Below are positions 40,981 to 52,900 of a stretch of DNA of 64,000 nucleotides, piece by piece. Position 1 is the stretch's first letter. The number at the start of each line of letters is the position of its first letter. Source of the DNA: Seriola aureovittata (lineage: Eukaryota; Chordata; Actinopteri; Carangiformes; Carangidae); the NCBI RefSeq assembly GCF_021018895.1, contig NC_079378.1:8678501-8742500 (forward strand). The letters run 5' to 3'. Under the pieces are notes generated by a model. That model searched no databases. It was not told where the DNA came from and saw nothing but the letters and a program-made list of their open reading frames with translations. The position numbers and the translations under genes are program-made.

Positions 40981-43900
40981 CTGAGATGGACCCTATAGAG
41001 AGAATAAGACTGAGACAAACCAAAATCCATTTAACACCTTATTAACAGTTTATAACTGCAGACTTCAAGTCTTTATTAATGACTTATTAAGATTTGTAAC
41101 TACAAAAGTGAGAAACCCATGAGCCCTTGATTGATTATCAACATTTATAATGATGGATAAACACTTTCTAACTGCTCTGTAAAGCTCTATAATAAAACCA
41201 TCACTTACACCTTATAATCCCTCTAACCCTTCAAAGTATATTTCCACTGCACATGCCTACTTCAGATTTTCACCCGTTTTCATTTTACAAAAAGTGCACA
41301 CATAAATTTGTCTTTATATACATGTGAGGACCTTCACTGACATAATGCATTGCTTGTAGCATCTACTCCAAACTATAACTAAACACCTAAGCTCAACCCT
41401 TACCCGAACCCCAACATAAACCTAATTCTGACCTCAACCTTAAAACCAATCAATCTTTTGAAGTAGTGCGGACTGGCAGAAATGTCCTCACTGTGATGGT
41501 TGAATTGAAACTGGTCCTCACAAAGACAGAAATAAAAGTCTGCACACACTCAAACAGGGAGACTTTTTGGTAAATACTCTCTCATGTCAAAATGTTTATA
41601 AATGGTGATGTTTTTTTTTCTATTTTCTGCTTTTTCAATGCTTAATATTTATTTCTGATGGTTTAATTTTACCTCAGATATATTATGAGGCTGTTTCTGT
41701 CTCGGTATTTTGTCACTATAGCTCCCAATGTTTGTCTGTTCCCTAAATGCAACTTGAAGTTGAGTTACGCTTTGTCTTCTTCACGATGCGTTCAGATCTT
41801 GCAGCATAGTTGTTGTTTGTATGTTTTGATTCATAACGGCAATGACCTCTGGCCCCTGACATCCATGGAAGGACAGGTCAGTCATGTGACACTATGACAT
41901 CATCATCTTCATGTGAGCCAAACAAATACCTCATACCTCTCCCTCCTCTGTCTCCTTAGGTTTATCTACCCTGCATCCAAGAGGCCTTCAGTGAACATGG
42001 GTGAGAACAAAGTGTGTGTATGTTGCAGTGGGAGGTCAAGGTAGAAAAGACGGGGTGTGTTTATGTGTGTGTGTCCGTACAGGGGCCCAGTTGGGGAAGA
42101 CACACTCTTACAGGGGCTAATGTTTGAATGTTTGGACGTCGGTTGGAGGACTTTTTTTTTTTTTTTCGCAACCTTTCCCACTCATTCTGTCTCATCTTGC
42201 TTCAAAACAACATCCCACAGCTTCCCTCGCACAACCCGATGACCACCCACACATTGACCCTTCACCCCGACACAGAACATACACACAAACACAGACTCAC
42301 ATGCCCAAAATGGCACACTAATGCACATAGACACTACTGTGCAAACAGCACACATGCAGGACCCTCTTGTCTCTTACATGATCATGTTGTAAACAACACT
42401 CTACATGTTTGCCTCTGTATGTGTGTGCGTGCATATAGATCAAATTCACAAGTATCTGCTTTGTGAGAATTGATCTGAGGAGGAAGCATTGCCATAACCT
42501 TTGGGTTTAATAACTCTTTTGCTCTCATGTGTTCTTCTCACTACAGTTCATATGGCAAGATGCAAAACTTGGAACAACTTCAAGGACGATGTTGCTGGTC
42601 TTAATAAGTGTCTGTTCATGCAAATCAAAGGCAGATTTGCTACATTTTCATGTGCTGAGGTTTGGACAAGTTTACCTCCAGTGTGATTTCATTTGTGTGA
42701 AGAAATGCTTGTGATAACCTCAACAGCATCATTATTTCTTCAGTAAAAAGTAGTTCCAGTGAAAACAGGTTGAGGTGAGGTCTACAGATCATTCTTTTTC
42801 CAGGACTTTATTTTTTTAAAGACCAGCTGCCGCTGAGTTTCTCAAACACATTTTTGATGCTTTGAGCAACACCAGGTGTAATTAAGAACATGGGCAGATG
42901 TCATGTCCCAGGTATCATGGTTATAAAGCACTGTATTAATTGATTTCTTATTAGACATTTTTTTTTCAAGAAACTATTGCATATTTAATCTTTAAATGGA
43001 CAGATTTATATCATTAATTTATTAAAAAAATGAATTAATATACTCTTCCATCAATTCAATTTGTTCTGTGCATCTGATACAACACTCTCCACCATCTTCA
43101 TAGGGAGATAACTAGGATTTCACACCCACACACACAGACAGACAGATGAACAAAGAGCATTATATTTACAGACACACACTCTGACACACATACTTGTGTT
43201 AAAGTATGGCTCAGTCTTCGGCCAAAAACAAGTAGTTAAATCGATATAGTTACGCAACGTGTGATGACGCACACACAGATACTCAAACCTGACTGAGGTT
43301 TAAGTCTGGATTTATGGAGGCTCTGAGAGTGACAGAGAGGGACTACTTACAGCTTAAGTCTATTACTTTTACCTGTTGACATGATGCACATATAAATATT
43401 TTAAGGCTATTTTAAAAACACCATTACGCACGTCTCTGCAGGGTTGGTGGTATATTTTACAACACAGGATCAACGCAGCTAGTTGGAGTGCACTTCCAAC
43501 TTCTCTAATATGCAGATAGGGAATGTATATGAGTGGCAGTAACAGCAAAACCAATTCAGATGATGGATTTAAGAGGTTTGTCTCTAAAATGTCAACCTTG
43601 AAACTTTTTTTTTTTGGTGGATTCAGCTATACAATACCTACATACGAGAACAACTACCCCACCTGGTGGTACTGGGCTCTCCTCTTTTTTCACTGCAGCA
43701 AACACACAAACCTTCTGCCGACACTCAGAGGAAATGATCTTTTCACAGACTTACCCGTTATCTTACATACAGTCCATCACAGTATCTTTACTGAAAACGC
43801 CTAAAGGAGTACAATAAGAAAAAAAAAAAAGACAGAGAGGAACATGTTGACAACCGTGTTTAGTAAAGAAGATGGGAAGCATAATCAATACTACATACTC

Positions 43901-44547
43901 AATACATACACAAAAAGGAAACCTGACATGGTGTGATGAAAAATTAAGACCTTTAAATACAGAACAAAATATATTTACATACCGACGTCACTCATCAGTC
44001 TGAATCAGAGTAGACAGAGTTTGAAAGTTTAGATTGTAGTTATTCAACATGTTATTAGTGGAAAAGGTCTGAATATGTCTACATGTTCACAAACACCCTG
44101 AGTGAAAAACAACACACAGCACTCCAAAATAAAAATCTTGTTCAATATTTGATTTAAAAAAAAAAGAAAAGAAAAAAAAGAAAAAAAAAAAAGGCCAGTG
44201 ACAAAAAGATTCAAAAGTAATAATCCAGGTTTGTGCCATGCAGTGCAGTAACAGTGCAACTTCTCCAGCTGTATCCTCGTGCAGCACAGACGGGCAATGA
44301 AACAACATCTGATGCTGAACATTTTGAATGCAGTTACACTCCTGACTTTAGTCCCTTTAATGAGGCATAGCAGGAAACACCCTCCTCCTCTCGTGTGATG
44401 GCGCACCTTTCAAAAATGCTAACATAGCCATACAACATTGTGTGTAGACCAGCATGTGTACCTGCAGCAGGAGAGAACATACAGATTTCTCTACTGTATT
44501 TCTAAACCTTCTTGATCTTTGACTGTACTTCAGTTTTTAAACAGACC

Positions 44548-44794
44548 TCATGGGGTTTTGGGGCCAGAGGCAGAGGGGGCCTCCTGAAGTTCTGTCTGTT
44601 CAGATGGTGCAGAGTTAGAACTTAAGGCGCTTTCCTCCCTCCTGTCCCCTGACAGGAAGTCATGGATGGCAGTTTCTATGTGCGGCCGGAAAGTGTGGTT
44701 CATTTTGGGGTCCACAACCTGTGTGATGATCCTGTCCACACCGGACTCCAACATGCCCGACCTAAAAAACATGACACAAACAGGAGTTACACCT

Positions 44795-44826
<32 letters not shown>

Positions 44827-46470
44827 AAAACAAGTGGGTGCTGAAGAAATAGGAGTGAAAAAAGTACTGTTATTTGGATTAACATTTACTCATGAAAAAC
44901 TTAGTTAGATATGGTCCCCATTAAAAGAAGTCGAACTCCATCGACTTTACAAGTGAGAAATAGTACTCAGTGGAGAGTAAAACATAACCTGTGAAAAGAG
45001 TTGTACAGCTAGAGATGGGACAGATTCCCACATGTAAGCATTCATGTCATCATGACAGTTGTATGGTAGAAAAGTTGCTTGTGCGAAAATTAAAACCACA
45101 GTGAATTGACAATATTGCACTACATTTAATTTGTGTTGAATAACCATGAATGACAGATTATGACAAACCAGGAATTTGTTTTTACTTCCTTACTAATGTG
45201 CTCCATATCAGATGTATTGGAGCTTGCTGAAAAATATGGCTTTCCCAGTCGTAAGTACAACCAAGTCAGAAACTGGTCAACTACAAAATGACTGGGAATA
45301 ATAGGAACCAGGATTTATAGTGTGGGTACATGGGTTTTGACTAGACCTGCAACGATTAGTCAAATCATCATGTAGTCATTCGAAAGAAAATTAAATCTGT
45401 TACTATTTTGAAAGCAAGTTAATCATTTAGGTTTTTTTTTTTACCCCAATCAAAACACCAGTAAGACTATTATAATTAGAATCAAAACAATCATTAATCG
45501 CAGCCCTACTTCTACCATCTTTCTCTTCAATCTGTCTCTTTGGAGTCCTCACATTTTATAAATGTGCAATATTAAACATCTGGAGAGCCGCTTTCATAGA
45601 ACAATGTGGCACACTGACTGGATTTCAATTTCATATATCATGGCAAAGGCGTGCTATGAAATCATGAACTGCAGACTACTTTATGACTAACAACATAAAA
45701 CATATATGCCTATCCAGAAGCAAGTTCTTTATAGCACAGTACGTTTTACCTTGTTAATCCTTTACACTGCAAACAGGACGGGTAGTACAGTCAAAGACAG
45801 AAAGTAACACTCACTGAACAACACTTTGCCTCAGTCCATTCCTCATCTGGTTCTTGTTGATAGACGGGTTCCAGTCTTGTGTGCTCAGGTGCGACGTGAC
45901 ATAGTTGTCTACTTTCTGTCGCAGGTTTTGATAGGCAGGCTGGCAGAGATGACAGTGACAGAAATGTAAGCTTCTGCAGTCGGTATGAAAAAGTTTGGCA
46001 ACCACTGGGCAATTTACACAAATTTCCTTTGGAAGTTACTGTGCAATAAAATTTGAAAGGCTCTTTTTAAATGTGTTTTCTGCAGGAGTTGATCTACTTC
46101 TTTTCACTCCAAAAACCAAACATAATACAACTACTACTATACTACACTAATACTGCAGTAATAGGACGCAATAGCAAAACATACTGCAGCTTATATGGAG
46201 GGTATATTGTAGCACAGCTAAATGTATTTCAGTTAAATTAACAACGGGTTAACGCCGACCAGAAGCTATGTCAACACTGTCTAGCGTTAGCTTGGACTCT
46301 GGCTAAAGTTAGCTGCCTACCTTCGTATCAACGTCGGCCAGGCAGTCCCGACGGAACTCGTCAAAAAGCCCCCGGTTCTTCAGATGCTCCACAATCATAG
46401 CAATTAGCTGAGGGTCTCCCGGAGGAAGGTTGGCCGGTCCCACGTTAACGTTACCTGTACCCTCCGCCAT
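44548..46470 (-). CDS. bod1: BOD1, biorientation of chromosomes in cell division 1, complete, 3 exons
   Basis: Minus-strand exons 46470-46321, 45939-45815 and 44761-44548 join in phase to 162 residues (human 185). Exon 1 gives [20 protein letters not shown] and then [17 protein letters not shown]; exon 2 gives [39 protein letters not shown]; exon 3 gives [20 protein letters not shown]. This is the conserved BOD1/COMPASS-Shg1 domain (about residues 17-120). BOD1 acts at kinetochores, where it restrains PP2A-B56 and supports chromosome biorientation; paralogues associate with SET1 COMPASS. The Gly/Ala-rich N-terminal extension of mammals is missing, so only about 15 residues precede the domain. 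The C-terminal 40 residues are Ser/Glu/Pro-rich and poorly conserved. The promoter is shared with HTATSF1. Confidence 0.96.
44795..44826 (+). repeat. (CAA)n repeat in BOD1 intron 2
   Basis: About ten units begin some 35 bp inside the intron from exon 3. On the transcribed strand this is (GUU)n beside the 3' splice site. Confidence 0.9.
45339..45506. mobile_element. short MITE-like element in BOD1 intron 2
   Basis: The left end (AGACCTGCAACGATTAGTC) and the reverse complement of the right end (GTAGGGCTGCGATTAATG) are similar inverted termini. The AT-rich interior has the ATTAATCG-type words of a dispersed element abundant in teleosts. It is about 168 bp with no coding content. Family assignment (hAT-like or other) is not certain. 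Confidence 0.5.
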
Positions 46471-46915
46471 GCCAAACCGAAGATCTGCTACTTAACAATT
46501 ATTGCAACATTGAAAGCTAGGTTAGCTAGCGAAGGTGTCGGCGCTTACAAGAAATGCGGTCGATTCGTTCTCTCGCTGACAAACTGCGGGCGGAGTGATC
46601 GTTCGTTTTGGCTCTCCTGTCCGCCACTAGTTGTAAAACGGTAGAAGCTGTATTACAAATCGAGTGCTCCATTTCCAAATGTCACACATGCGCACTCTGG
46701 ATCTGACATCGGAAGTACTTTATTCAACTGTCGTCGCGGACTGGGGGTTAATGTTAGCAGGCAGTGAAATAACGCTAGATTCAAAGTATAAACTAATTTT
46801 AAAAAGCTACATCCTCAAAACAAAGAAAGTGCTCTGTTCCTAGCTCTTTAGACGGGGGGAATCTGTTCCCTTAACCTTCGCAGATTTTGGTTGGCCAGGA
46901 CTATCCGTGTACAAG
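46471..46915. promoter_or_regulatory. bidirectional promoter and HTATSF1 first (non-coding) exon
   Basis: BOD1 starts at 46470 on the minus strand and the first coding exon of HTATSF1 is at 47307 on the plus strand. A donor-like ACAAG|GTAACG at 46915/46916 suggests that a non-coding first exon of HTATSF1 ends there. The intervening stretch is CpG-containing, lacks a clear TATA box and has an ETS-like word ATCGGAAGT near 46708, fitting a housekeeping divergent promoter. Exact start sites cannot be read from sequence. Confidence 0.55.
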
Positions 46916-47306
46916 GTAACGCTAACTAGCTATGTTGGACAGTAGCATATGTGTTTATTATCCTGCTTTGGCCACAGCCAGGCGTCATTGTTGAACCACA
47001 CTGCCTTTATTTCAGTTGTGTTGTCCATTAGAGGTTTTTGAGTTAACTTATTATCGCAGAGAAAAGACGGACCCATGTTGAGCTTCTGTTTTCTATTCTG
47101 ACTTTTGTTGATAGTAAGTCATTCTAAATATAATGTGAGACTTTGACAGCTTCATATGGCAACAGCTTCTGAAATATTAAACAAGAAATGGTAAAGTAGG
47201 ATATTAAATCAAAATGACTCAGGTTCATAATATAACTGCTTTGTACATGCTTTAATGTCATGGCGAGCTGACCTGGCTAATTACACATTTAACATTCTTA
47301 TTGCAG

Positions 47307-49110
47307 ATGAGTGGTGACTCAAAAGCCAACAAGGAGTTTATGGAGCAGTTGCGGATGCAGGAGCTCTACGGTCAGAGAAATGAGGATGGCTCTGACCCCT
47401 ACACCTACACTGATCCAGAGGACGGGACTGTTTATGACTGGGACCATGAAAAGAAAGCCTGGTTCCCTAAAGTATGAACCTTTCTTTGCCTCTCAGTTTT
47501 TTTTTTTGTTTGTTTTTTTACATAATTTTTCCTTAAAGTCTCTAAATCTCTTTCAAGTCTATGGACAAATGTTATATGTATTTATTTCTGTTGAGCAGCA
47601 TTTGCTTGAGATGTATCCTAATTTCATGTGTGAGCTGTAATCCAGTGCATTAACTTGGAATGCAAAAACTGTCCGGACACAGTTTCTGTGTTAATGTTAA
47701 GTAGGTTTGCATTGTTTTCATAGATAACAGAGGACTTCATCGCAGCCTACCAGGCCAACTATGGCTTCACTCAGGAGGGAGATCCAGATGCCAACAATGC
47801 AGCAGTGAGCACCACCGACCCAGGAGCCCCCAAACCAGACAGCAAGTCTTCAGAAAAGCAGAAACCAGCAGATGCCATCCAGAAGCCGAACAAAGACCAG
47901 CAGGAGACCCTAGTTAAAGAAGCCAAGCAGAAAGGGGAGAAGAGGAAAGCAGAGCAAGGTAACACAACATCCATAACCAGTGAGGAGAGGGAAAACCAGT
48001 GCAGTACAAGTAGAATTCTTGTTTTGTTTTGTTTTTTACACTCATTGGTGTAAAATCCGACCTTCCTTTCTGTCCAAAAATAGTGATTATGTTTGTTTAC
48101 AGTTTAGATGTATATGTACAATTTCTGAGTTTAACTTTGTATAAAATGCATCCTTTGATAAAGGCCTTTTCCCCTTTTTTGTCCATGTAGGATGGTTTGA
48201 TATTGATGACACCAAAAACACAAACGTCTATGTGTCAGGTTGGTATCACTAACATTTTTTTCTCATTGTCAAGGAGACAGCTGTCCAGTGAGTAGCTGAC
48301 TCTGACTCTTATTATTTTTCTCCTGGTCTCCTTTCCTCAGGTCTGCCCCTTGATATCAGCACTGAAGAGTTTGTTGAATTGATGTCCAAGTGTGGCATCG
48401 TGATGCGGGACCCCATCACCGAGGAGTACAAGGTTAAACTCTACAAGGACAAATACGGAAATCTGAAGGGAGATGGCCTCTGCTGCTATCTCAAGGTCAG
48501 TTTATCCTTATGCTTGATTAATACTTTAAAAGTGTTCTCATTCTCAAAGAAATAAAGAAATAATAATTGTGGAAACTTATCCTAGAGAGCAGAAGAAGAC
48601 CTCCAAAACAAGATGACAGACACACAGCTGAAATATTATTTTCTTTTTTATATTATTTTCTGCAGAAGGAGTCTGTGGCACTGGCTATGCGCCTGATTGA
48701 CGAGTCAGAAGTCAGAGGTTACAGACTCCATGTGGAAGCAGCACGGTTTGAGCTAAAGGGCCAGTATGACGCGAGTAAGAAGAAGAAGAAGAGCAAAGAT
48801 TATAAGAAGAAGATGCAGCAGCAACAGAAGTAAAACATCTATTTCCTGTTCTTTTTATTTATTATATCCCACTCTGCATGCAGGGATACACTCCACTTCC
48901 CACAATGCTGACGTGGATTAAGAATAGACTCGTGACTGAGCATTTTTATCTTTTACCTCTGTGTCTTTATCTTTGTAGACAGTTGGACTGGAGGCCAGAG
49001 AAGCAAGGAGACGCGAGGAAGAGGCATGAAAAAGTAGTCATCATCAGAAACATGTTTCATCCCAGTGACTTTGAGGTGTGAAGAGCAACACACATGAACA
49101 TACACACTCA

Positions 49111-49161
<51 letters not shown>

Positions 49162-50228
49162 TCCATTGTGAGTATTAATCTCTGTGCTCTCTGTGTTGCC
49201 TTTTTCCAGGAAGACCCACTGGTGTTGAATGAGTATCGTGAAGATCTGCGGACAGAGTGTGAGAAGTTCGGTGAGGTTAAGAAGGTCATCCTCTTTGATG
49301 TGAGTTTAACATCATTACTGCTTTTTTTCAAAGTCACAGCAGAATGAATCTGAATATTCCATCAGTGGCATCAATAAAGAGCTGGTTTGTGGTTGTGTTT
49401 GTGCTGCAGAGACACCCAGACGGCGTGGCATCAGTCGCATTCAAGGAGCCCGAGCAAGCCGATGCATGCATCTCGTCATTCAATGGTCGCTGGTTTGGAG
49501 GAAGGCAGCTGTCTGCTCTGCTTTGGGATGGAACGACAGACTATCAGGTACACCAACTGCAAAATATCTTAAAATATTTTTAGATTTTTGGAGAACTGGG
49601 GATGCGCAGCCAAGCTAATAAAGAAAGCAGAGTGATGTTGACCACAACTTGTAGGAGAGAGATTGTATATGGTCACTATATGAGGCTGCTTGTAGCTCAA
49701 GCCTCTTGCTTTGCATTATTTCCAACCCTTCATGTATGTACATAAACACTGAGATGTGTCTGTTAATGGGGCCTCAGCAGATTTTACACATGAAGATCAG
49801 TGTCCTGATCGTGAGGAGTAATACTCAGCCTGTGGAAACATGTAAAATTTGTTCTGTGGCTCAGGAGCAACTCTTACAAGTCTGAGAAAATGTGATCGGG
49901 GTTTTCCTGGTGTTCAGGAGCTGGAGAACTCTACTTCTGGTCAGAAATGATGTTAATTCTGTCCGTGCAGGTGGAAGAGACGGCACGGGAGCGAGAGGAA
50001 CGACTGAAGGGTTGGTCTACTTTCCTGGAGGCAGGCGAACAAGGCCAGAAGAGCAACACTGCCACCAAACCAGCAGAGACGGGCGCCGCTGCAGAACCAG
50101 CAGAGGCCTCCAACACCACGGAGCCAGAACAGCACCCTGAAACAGAACCACAATCTTCACAGCAACAGGAGCAGGATTTGGACTCTACAGACAGCAGCCT
50201 GGCAGGAAGTGATGAGGAGGAGGCCTAG
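47307..50228 (+). CDS. htatsf1: HTATSF1 (Tat-SF1), U2 snRNP-associated splicing factor, 9 coding exons
   Basis: Exons: 47307-47471, 47724-47958, 48191-48238, 48341-48495, 48666-48829, 48979-49075, 49210-49299, 49410-49547, 49971-50228. They are in phase and give 449 residues. The N-terminal DPYTYTDPEDGTVYDWDHEK segment precedes RRM1 (about 145-225, with VYVSGLPLDI and KGDGLCCYLKKESV), a basic KKKKKSKDYKKKMQQQQKQL linker, and the second RRM, a U2AF-homology motif (about 275-362; VVIIRNMFHPSDFEEDPLVL, KKVILFDRHPDGVASVAF, GRWFGGR with R-W-F at 345-347). UHMs bind Trp-containing ligand motifs of SF3B1; Tat-SF1 and yeast Cus2 act in U2 snRNP maturation and splicing. Human HTATSF1 is about 755 residues because of a long acidic tail; here only about 60 low-complexity residues follow the UHM, ending GSDEEEA. 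Confidence 0.96.
49109..49159 (+). repeat. (CT)n-(CA)n microsatellite in HTATSF1 intron
   Basis: CT units (49109-49120) pass directly into about 20 CA units. The array occupies much of the 134-bp intron between exons 49075 and 49210, close to its polypyrimidine tract. Confidence 0.92.
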
Positions 50229-50354
50229 ACACTTATATGCACATCTTTGGTCCCCATGGCAACCAATTAGGACAATCGTGCTTGAAGGTGAACTGCTGCA
50301 AGGCTCTGTGTTGATCGGTGGAGGAGGAATTTGAGCTGTTTTGTTATGTAGAAA

Positions 50355-50360
50355 AATAAA
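50355..50360 (+). terminator. HTATSF1 polyadenylation signal AATAAA
   Basis: A canonical hexamer lies 130 nt after the stop, followed by a T/GT-rich stretch (GATTTTGTCTACTC). The resulting short 3' UTR is typical of a housekeeping gene. Confidence 0.7.
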
Positions 50361-50751
50361 ATCCTGATTTTGTCTACTCTATTTTCATCATTTAGGTTCA
50401 GCTTCACTTCTCATTACATTTATTTTTTAATACAGGTAATTTGCTCTGATTTGTTCTTTACTTCTTGGAGCATAATATTGTAGTAATAATCTCATTTCTA
50501 TTTTTGCAATCAGGCTTTTCAGTTTTTTTAATTTTCCTTTTCAAGCACTTGAACACATCACAGAAAACTCCTGAAACAAAGGTCATCAAAAAAAGTGCTC
50601 ATTGTAAAATGTTGTCCATGTCTGGATGCATCTGTACAAACACCCAGAATCACCCACCTTAATCATACAAGTAATCAGCAACACTGTTTACAATCACAGT
50701 GGCAGAGATAACGGAGCTGTTTTTAAAACATGCCCAGCTCCATTTTAGTGT

Positions 50752-51015
50752 TCAGTTAATGAGGCAGTTTGTCAATCGACAGAAAATCAACTGTTTTGAA
50801 AATCAAATAATAGTTTTTTTCATTGTTTTTAAGCAAAAATACCAAATATTTGCAGGTTCCAGCTTTTTAAATGTGAAGATTTGATGCTTTTTCTGTCATA
50901 TATGATAGTAAACTGATTATCTTTAGTATGTAGTTTTATATTTTCTTTGATTTTACAGACATGATGATTAATTGAAAAAATAATTGGCAGATCAAATGTT
51001 AACTTCAGCCCTAGT
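50752..51015. repeat. AT-rich dispersed teleost repeat
   Basis: Words such as CAATCGACAGAAAATCAACT, AATTGAAAAAATAATTGGCA and a final CTTCAGCCCTAG correspond to a very common fish element whose ends carry a GGCTGCAA/CAGCCCT motif. This copy is mutated and has no coding capacity. Confidence 0.5.
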
Positions 51016-51372
51016 GTCTAGTGCCTGGATCTCTGAGGGGGTGACCAGTATCATCTGTTAAGGGACCCAGACATACTAGTTTCAAATACTTTTTTTTTTT
51101 GGAATGTGCTAACGTAAACTGAAAAAAAATTAAAAATAAGAGCAGTGACGTGTTGACGTTTGGATTTGTAGGGAGAAACTTTAATATTTCATATAATGTT
51201 TAAAAAAAAAAAAAAACTTGAAATGGTTATAATATGTAAGTGTAGTTGTACTTGTTGTATTTTTTATGTTTCCAGTAGAAATCATACATGTCACATGTCA
51301 TGACACATGAGGAAGCCAACACTGGGTTCTCATGATGTCGTCACATTCTGAACCCAGTTATGATGTCATACA

Positions 51373-51437
51373 GAACTGAAGTTCTCTTGCCTTTCAATAA
51401 CATTTATTCAGCATCAAAGGCAAGAGACCTTCAGTTC
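51373..51437. repeat. inverted repeat, 22-nt arms, 21-nt loop
   Basis: Arms 51373-51394 and 51416-51437 are complementary at 21 of 22 positions; the arm begins GAACTGAAG and ends TTGCCTTT. It lies about 175 bp upstream of the start codon of the coiled-coil gene at 51613, so it is in its promoter or leader. Confidence 0.85.
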
Positions 51438-51612
51438 ACACCTGACCCCTGACAGAGACGCATCTCTTCGTGGATACAGTGACAGAACGACATCAAGTAC
51501 GACATTTCAACCACTAGTTACGTTATTTGAACTTCTACTACACACACTCTGACAATCCCTTGTGGATTCAAAGAAGGAAAACCAGGAGCTTGCTGCAGAA
51601 GACGCTGCTCTT

Positions 51613-52900
51613 ATGGAACAGCTCGCAAGCATGCAAAACAACTGGAGGAAGCGGGCAGATTACACGGTGTCAACCCTCTACAGGGCTATAAACAAACTGG
51701 ACAACCTGGAAAATGACTATAAGTCTGCAAAAGCCTCGGAGAAAGAGTTTAACACCAAGGAAAAGGAGCTGGAGCAAAGACTGAAAGAAAAGGAGGAGGA
51801 AGTCCGCTCCCTTAAAGAAGAGCTGTTCTCGTGCCAACTTGAGACAGAGAGGACCAGAAAACAGCTAACCGCAATGTGCAACCAGGTCACAGCGATGGAA
51901 AACTCCCTGCCGAAAACCATCTCACAGCTCAATGCGGCGTGGCGGAGCCAGATGACTGCCAAGGAGAAGAAGGCAGTCGCTGAGCTTCAAGCGCTGCAGA
52001 AGAGCTGTGATGAAAAGGTGGCGCGCATCATTCAGGACAAGAACCAAGTGATCACCAGTGCCACAAATGAAAACATAGCACTGGCAAAGAAAAGCCTTGA
52101 GAACTTGGTTAATGTGAAGAACCTGGAATCTGAGCTGCACCAGAGAAAGACTGACTGGAGGTCAAAGGTCAGAACTCTAGAGGAGAAACTCCGATGCCAG
52201 GAGGAAGAGAAGGAGGAGCTGCAGAAATATAATGCAGACCTACAAGAGAAGTGGCTTGCAAAGGAGGAAACCTGGATCCAAAAGATCAGCAGGATGGAGG
52301 AGGACATCCAGCGCCTGACCCAGAAAAACACTGAGCTGGAGGTACGTCACATCAGCTGATCATTTTCATTTGAATAATAACATGTTGGATTGTAAGTTGT
52401 TGTTTTTTCTTTTCAAATTGAGCATTTGGAACAGAAAATACTGAAAGATTCTGTCTTTGTCTTTTCAGGAACTCACAAGCAAAACTGACAAGGAGGATGG
52501 AGAGATGGAAAAGGAGGAAGAGAAGGAAAACAAGGCAACAAAGAGGCTGAAGAAGGAGAGGAAGGAGCAGGAGAAGAAAGACAAGGAGGAGAAAGAGAGG
52601 AAGGAGCAGGAGAAGAAAGAAAAGGAGGAGAGAGAGAAGGAGAGGAGAGAGATGAAAGAGAGGAAGGAGCAGGAGAAGAAAGACAAGGAGGAGAGAGAGA
52701 AGAAGGAGAGGAAAGAGAGGAAGGAGCGGGAGAAGAAAGACAAGGAGGAGAGAGAGAAGGAGAGGAGAGAGATGAAGGAGAGGAAGGAGCAGGAGAAGAA
52801 AGAAAAGGAGGAGAGAGACAAGAAGGAGAGGAGAGAGAGGAAGGAGCAGGAAAAGAAAGACAAGGAGGAGAGAGAGAGAAGAAGGAGAGGAGAGAGATGA
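51613..52900 (+). CDS. unrecognised coiled-coil protein with Lys/Glu-rich repeat tail, 2 exons
   Basis: Exons 51613-52341 and 52469-52900 are joined across a 127-bp GT/AG intron (GAG|GTACGT; TTTTCAG|GAA) in phase 0, giving 386 residues. I do not recognise the family. The first exon encodes an almost continuous coiled coil, starting MEQLASMQNNWRKRADYTV, with heptad-like Leu and charged residues, no signal peptide and no membrane segment. Exon 2 becomes almost pure Lys/Glu/Arg with a 20-residue repeat (units like KERKEQEKKDKEEREKE), predicted to be a single charged helix as in trichohyalin-type proteins. The open frame extends upstream to a stop at 51550, but no ATG occurs before 51613; a GTG at 51562 is not a likely start in a vertebrate, though an upstream spliced exon could supply one. 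Codon use over exon 1 and the clean splice junction support a real gene. Possible poly(A) signal: 53255-53260. Confidence 0.6.

Larger units (their letters stand above)
39660..44547. other. intergenic stretch between STC2 and BOD1
   Basis: No protein-coding gene is recognised. It contains a (GT)n run, a retroposon-like 3' tail near 40330-40440, a dispersed repeat at 40560-40980, a T-run at 42151-42166 and exon-like segments with good splice signals around 41961-42003 and 42547 onward that do not resemble a known protein. Its right end includes the unsized 3' UTR of BOD1. Confidence 0.5.

Noticed and set aside
51562..51564. Start of the coiled-coil frame at 51562
   Set aside because: The codon is GTG, not ATG. 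The first in-frame ATG is 51613, which I used.
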